From CAWGJF01 sp963715745 (GTDB lineage: Bacteria > Bacteroidota > Ignavibacteria > Ignavibacteriales > Ignavibacteriaceae), in the NCBI GenBank assembly GCA_963715745.1, contig OY970271.1:620001-684000 (forward strand): a DNA stretch of 64,000 nt, in the 5' to 3' direction. Numbering within the stretch: the first letter of the stretch is position 1; every line of letters starts with the position of its first letter. Made by a program: the position numbers and the translations under genes. Of the stretch, positions 63,523 through 64,000 are shown in pieces. The notes beneath the pieces were generated by a model. That model ran no database searches and was not told the DNA's origin. It worked only from the letters and a program-made list of their open reading frames with translations.

Positions 63523-63795
63523 TTAATAACTTCTTCCAAAGTTTCCTCTTGGCTTTTGCGGTTTCGCTTCGTTAACAACGAGTTTCTTTCCTTTAAGCTC
63601 AAATGAGTTAAGCACGTAAAGCGCCTTATCAGCCTCAGCATTTATAAGCATTTCAATAAAACCAAAACCTTTTGAAATCTTGGTAAACATATCACGGATA
63701 ATCTTAACGCTGTTTACTTTTCCATGTTTGGAAAATAAATCGTTCAAATCTTCTTCCTGTACGTTTGGGGCTAAGTTGCCTACATAGATATTCAT
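63523..63795 (-). CDS. RRM-type RNA-binding protein, paralogue
   Basis: The 90-residue protein is a single RRM: RNP2 NIYVGNL, RNP1 KGFGFIEM, then a PQKPRGNFGRSY tail. It is similar to its neighbour over most of its length, so the pair arose by duplication. The predicted role is an RNA chaperone. An AAGGAGTAC ribosome site precedes the ATG on the minus strand. Confidence 0.92.
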   Translation of the reverse strand: MNIYVGNLAPNVQEEDLNDLFSKHGKVNSVKIIRDMFTKISKGFGFIEMLINAEADKALYVLNSFELKGKKLVVNEAKPQKPRGNFGRSY

Positions 63796-63919
63796 TTTGT
63801 ACTCCTTATAATTATAATTTTGGGCAGTCCGGCTGCAGACAATGAATGTACCTGCTCTCAGCAGGATATCTGTACCGGTTTGATTGACACTGTATAAAAA
63901 GTTAGGATTAGATGATGAG
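63796..63919 (-). promoter_or_regulatory. Conserved leader of the second RRM gene
   Basis: Shares GCTGCAGACAATGAAT and TAAAAAGTTAGGATTAGAT with TGAG with the leader of the first RRM gene (plus-strand notation). A CCTGC-TCTCA-GCAGG hairpin lies between. The positions match relative to the start codon. Confidence 0.5.
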
Positions 63920-64000
63920 GTTTTTTAAGTAGTTCTCTTATATCTTAATTTTCTTTTGCAGGACGTTAATAAGGTAGACTATTAAAACCGTAGTTACAAG

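Overview
The window is AT-rich bacterial chromosome. It is most like the Ignavibacteria/Chlorobi side of the Bacteroidota: OmpA and porin families with Bacteroidota-type leaders, DUF3943 and DUF4382 proteins, a B12-binding domain typical of that group, RRM-type RNA-binding proteins and a P3A proton ATPase. This placement is inference from protein families. No rRNA, tRNA, CRISPR array or transposase was seen.

Almost the whole window looks like one stress, stationary-phase or dormancy regulon. A 39-bp composite motif occurs 22 times. It has a left dyad close to GGATnTArTCC, a core CTTTTTCATCC, and a right box CTTTGnnCGATTG. Every copy is intergenic and every copy with a gene downstream points at it, usually 60-290 bp from the start codon. 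This includes a back-to-back pair in a divergent intergenic region. I read it as an activator site fused to an alternative promoter; the factor that reads it is unknown.

Region 1 (1-10 kb): YtxH and DUF948-like envelope proteins, an orphan NarL-type response regulator, a KaiC-like double ATPase, an M48 peptidase, a tetraheme cytochrome, and DUF4398 and OmpA lipoproteins. Region 2 (10-18.3 kb): a stand-alone B12-binding domain, a CheB-CheR-PAS protein followed by a PAS histidine kinase, and an mlaEFD-type lipid transport operon. Region 3 (18.3-38.3 kb): many small stress-type proteins (dodecin, BON-LysM, YegP, YeaQ/GlsB, lmo0937-like), metallopeptidase, AI-2E, CDP-alcohol transferase and AsmA-like genes, two coiled-coil lipoproteins, PAP2 phosphatases and several OmpA proteins. 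Region 4 (38.5-57.8 kb): a long co-directional run with no internal motif copy. It holds a glycosyltransferase, two GH130 phosphorylases, phosphomannomutase-like and mannose-6-phosphate isomerase genes, class I aldolase, phosphoketolase, acetate kinase, a ribosome hibernation factor, cytochromes and a P-type H+-ATPase. Region 5 (57.9-64 kb): M50 protease, Zn alcohol dehydrogenase, a second hibernation factor, a Lys-rich small protein, two lipoproteins and two RRM proteins.

Together region 4 suggests that a mannoside reserve is phosphorolysed to Man-1-P, moved through Man-6-P and Fru-6-P into phosphoketolase, and cashed in as ATP by acetate kinase while ribosomes are parked by HPF. The pathway is inferred from gene content.

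The regulon also shows birth and death. Decayed copies of five of its small or metabolic genes lie between the intact ones (2066, 7236, 31084, 32613, 42691), and two metabolic genes (phosphoketolase, phosphomannomutase-like) carry single frameshifts that need checking against reads.
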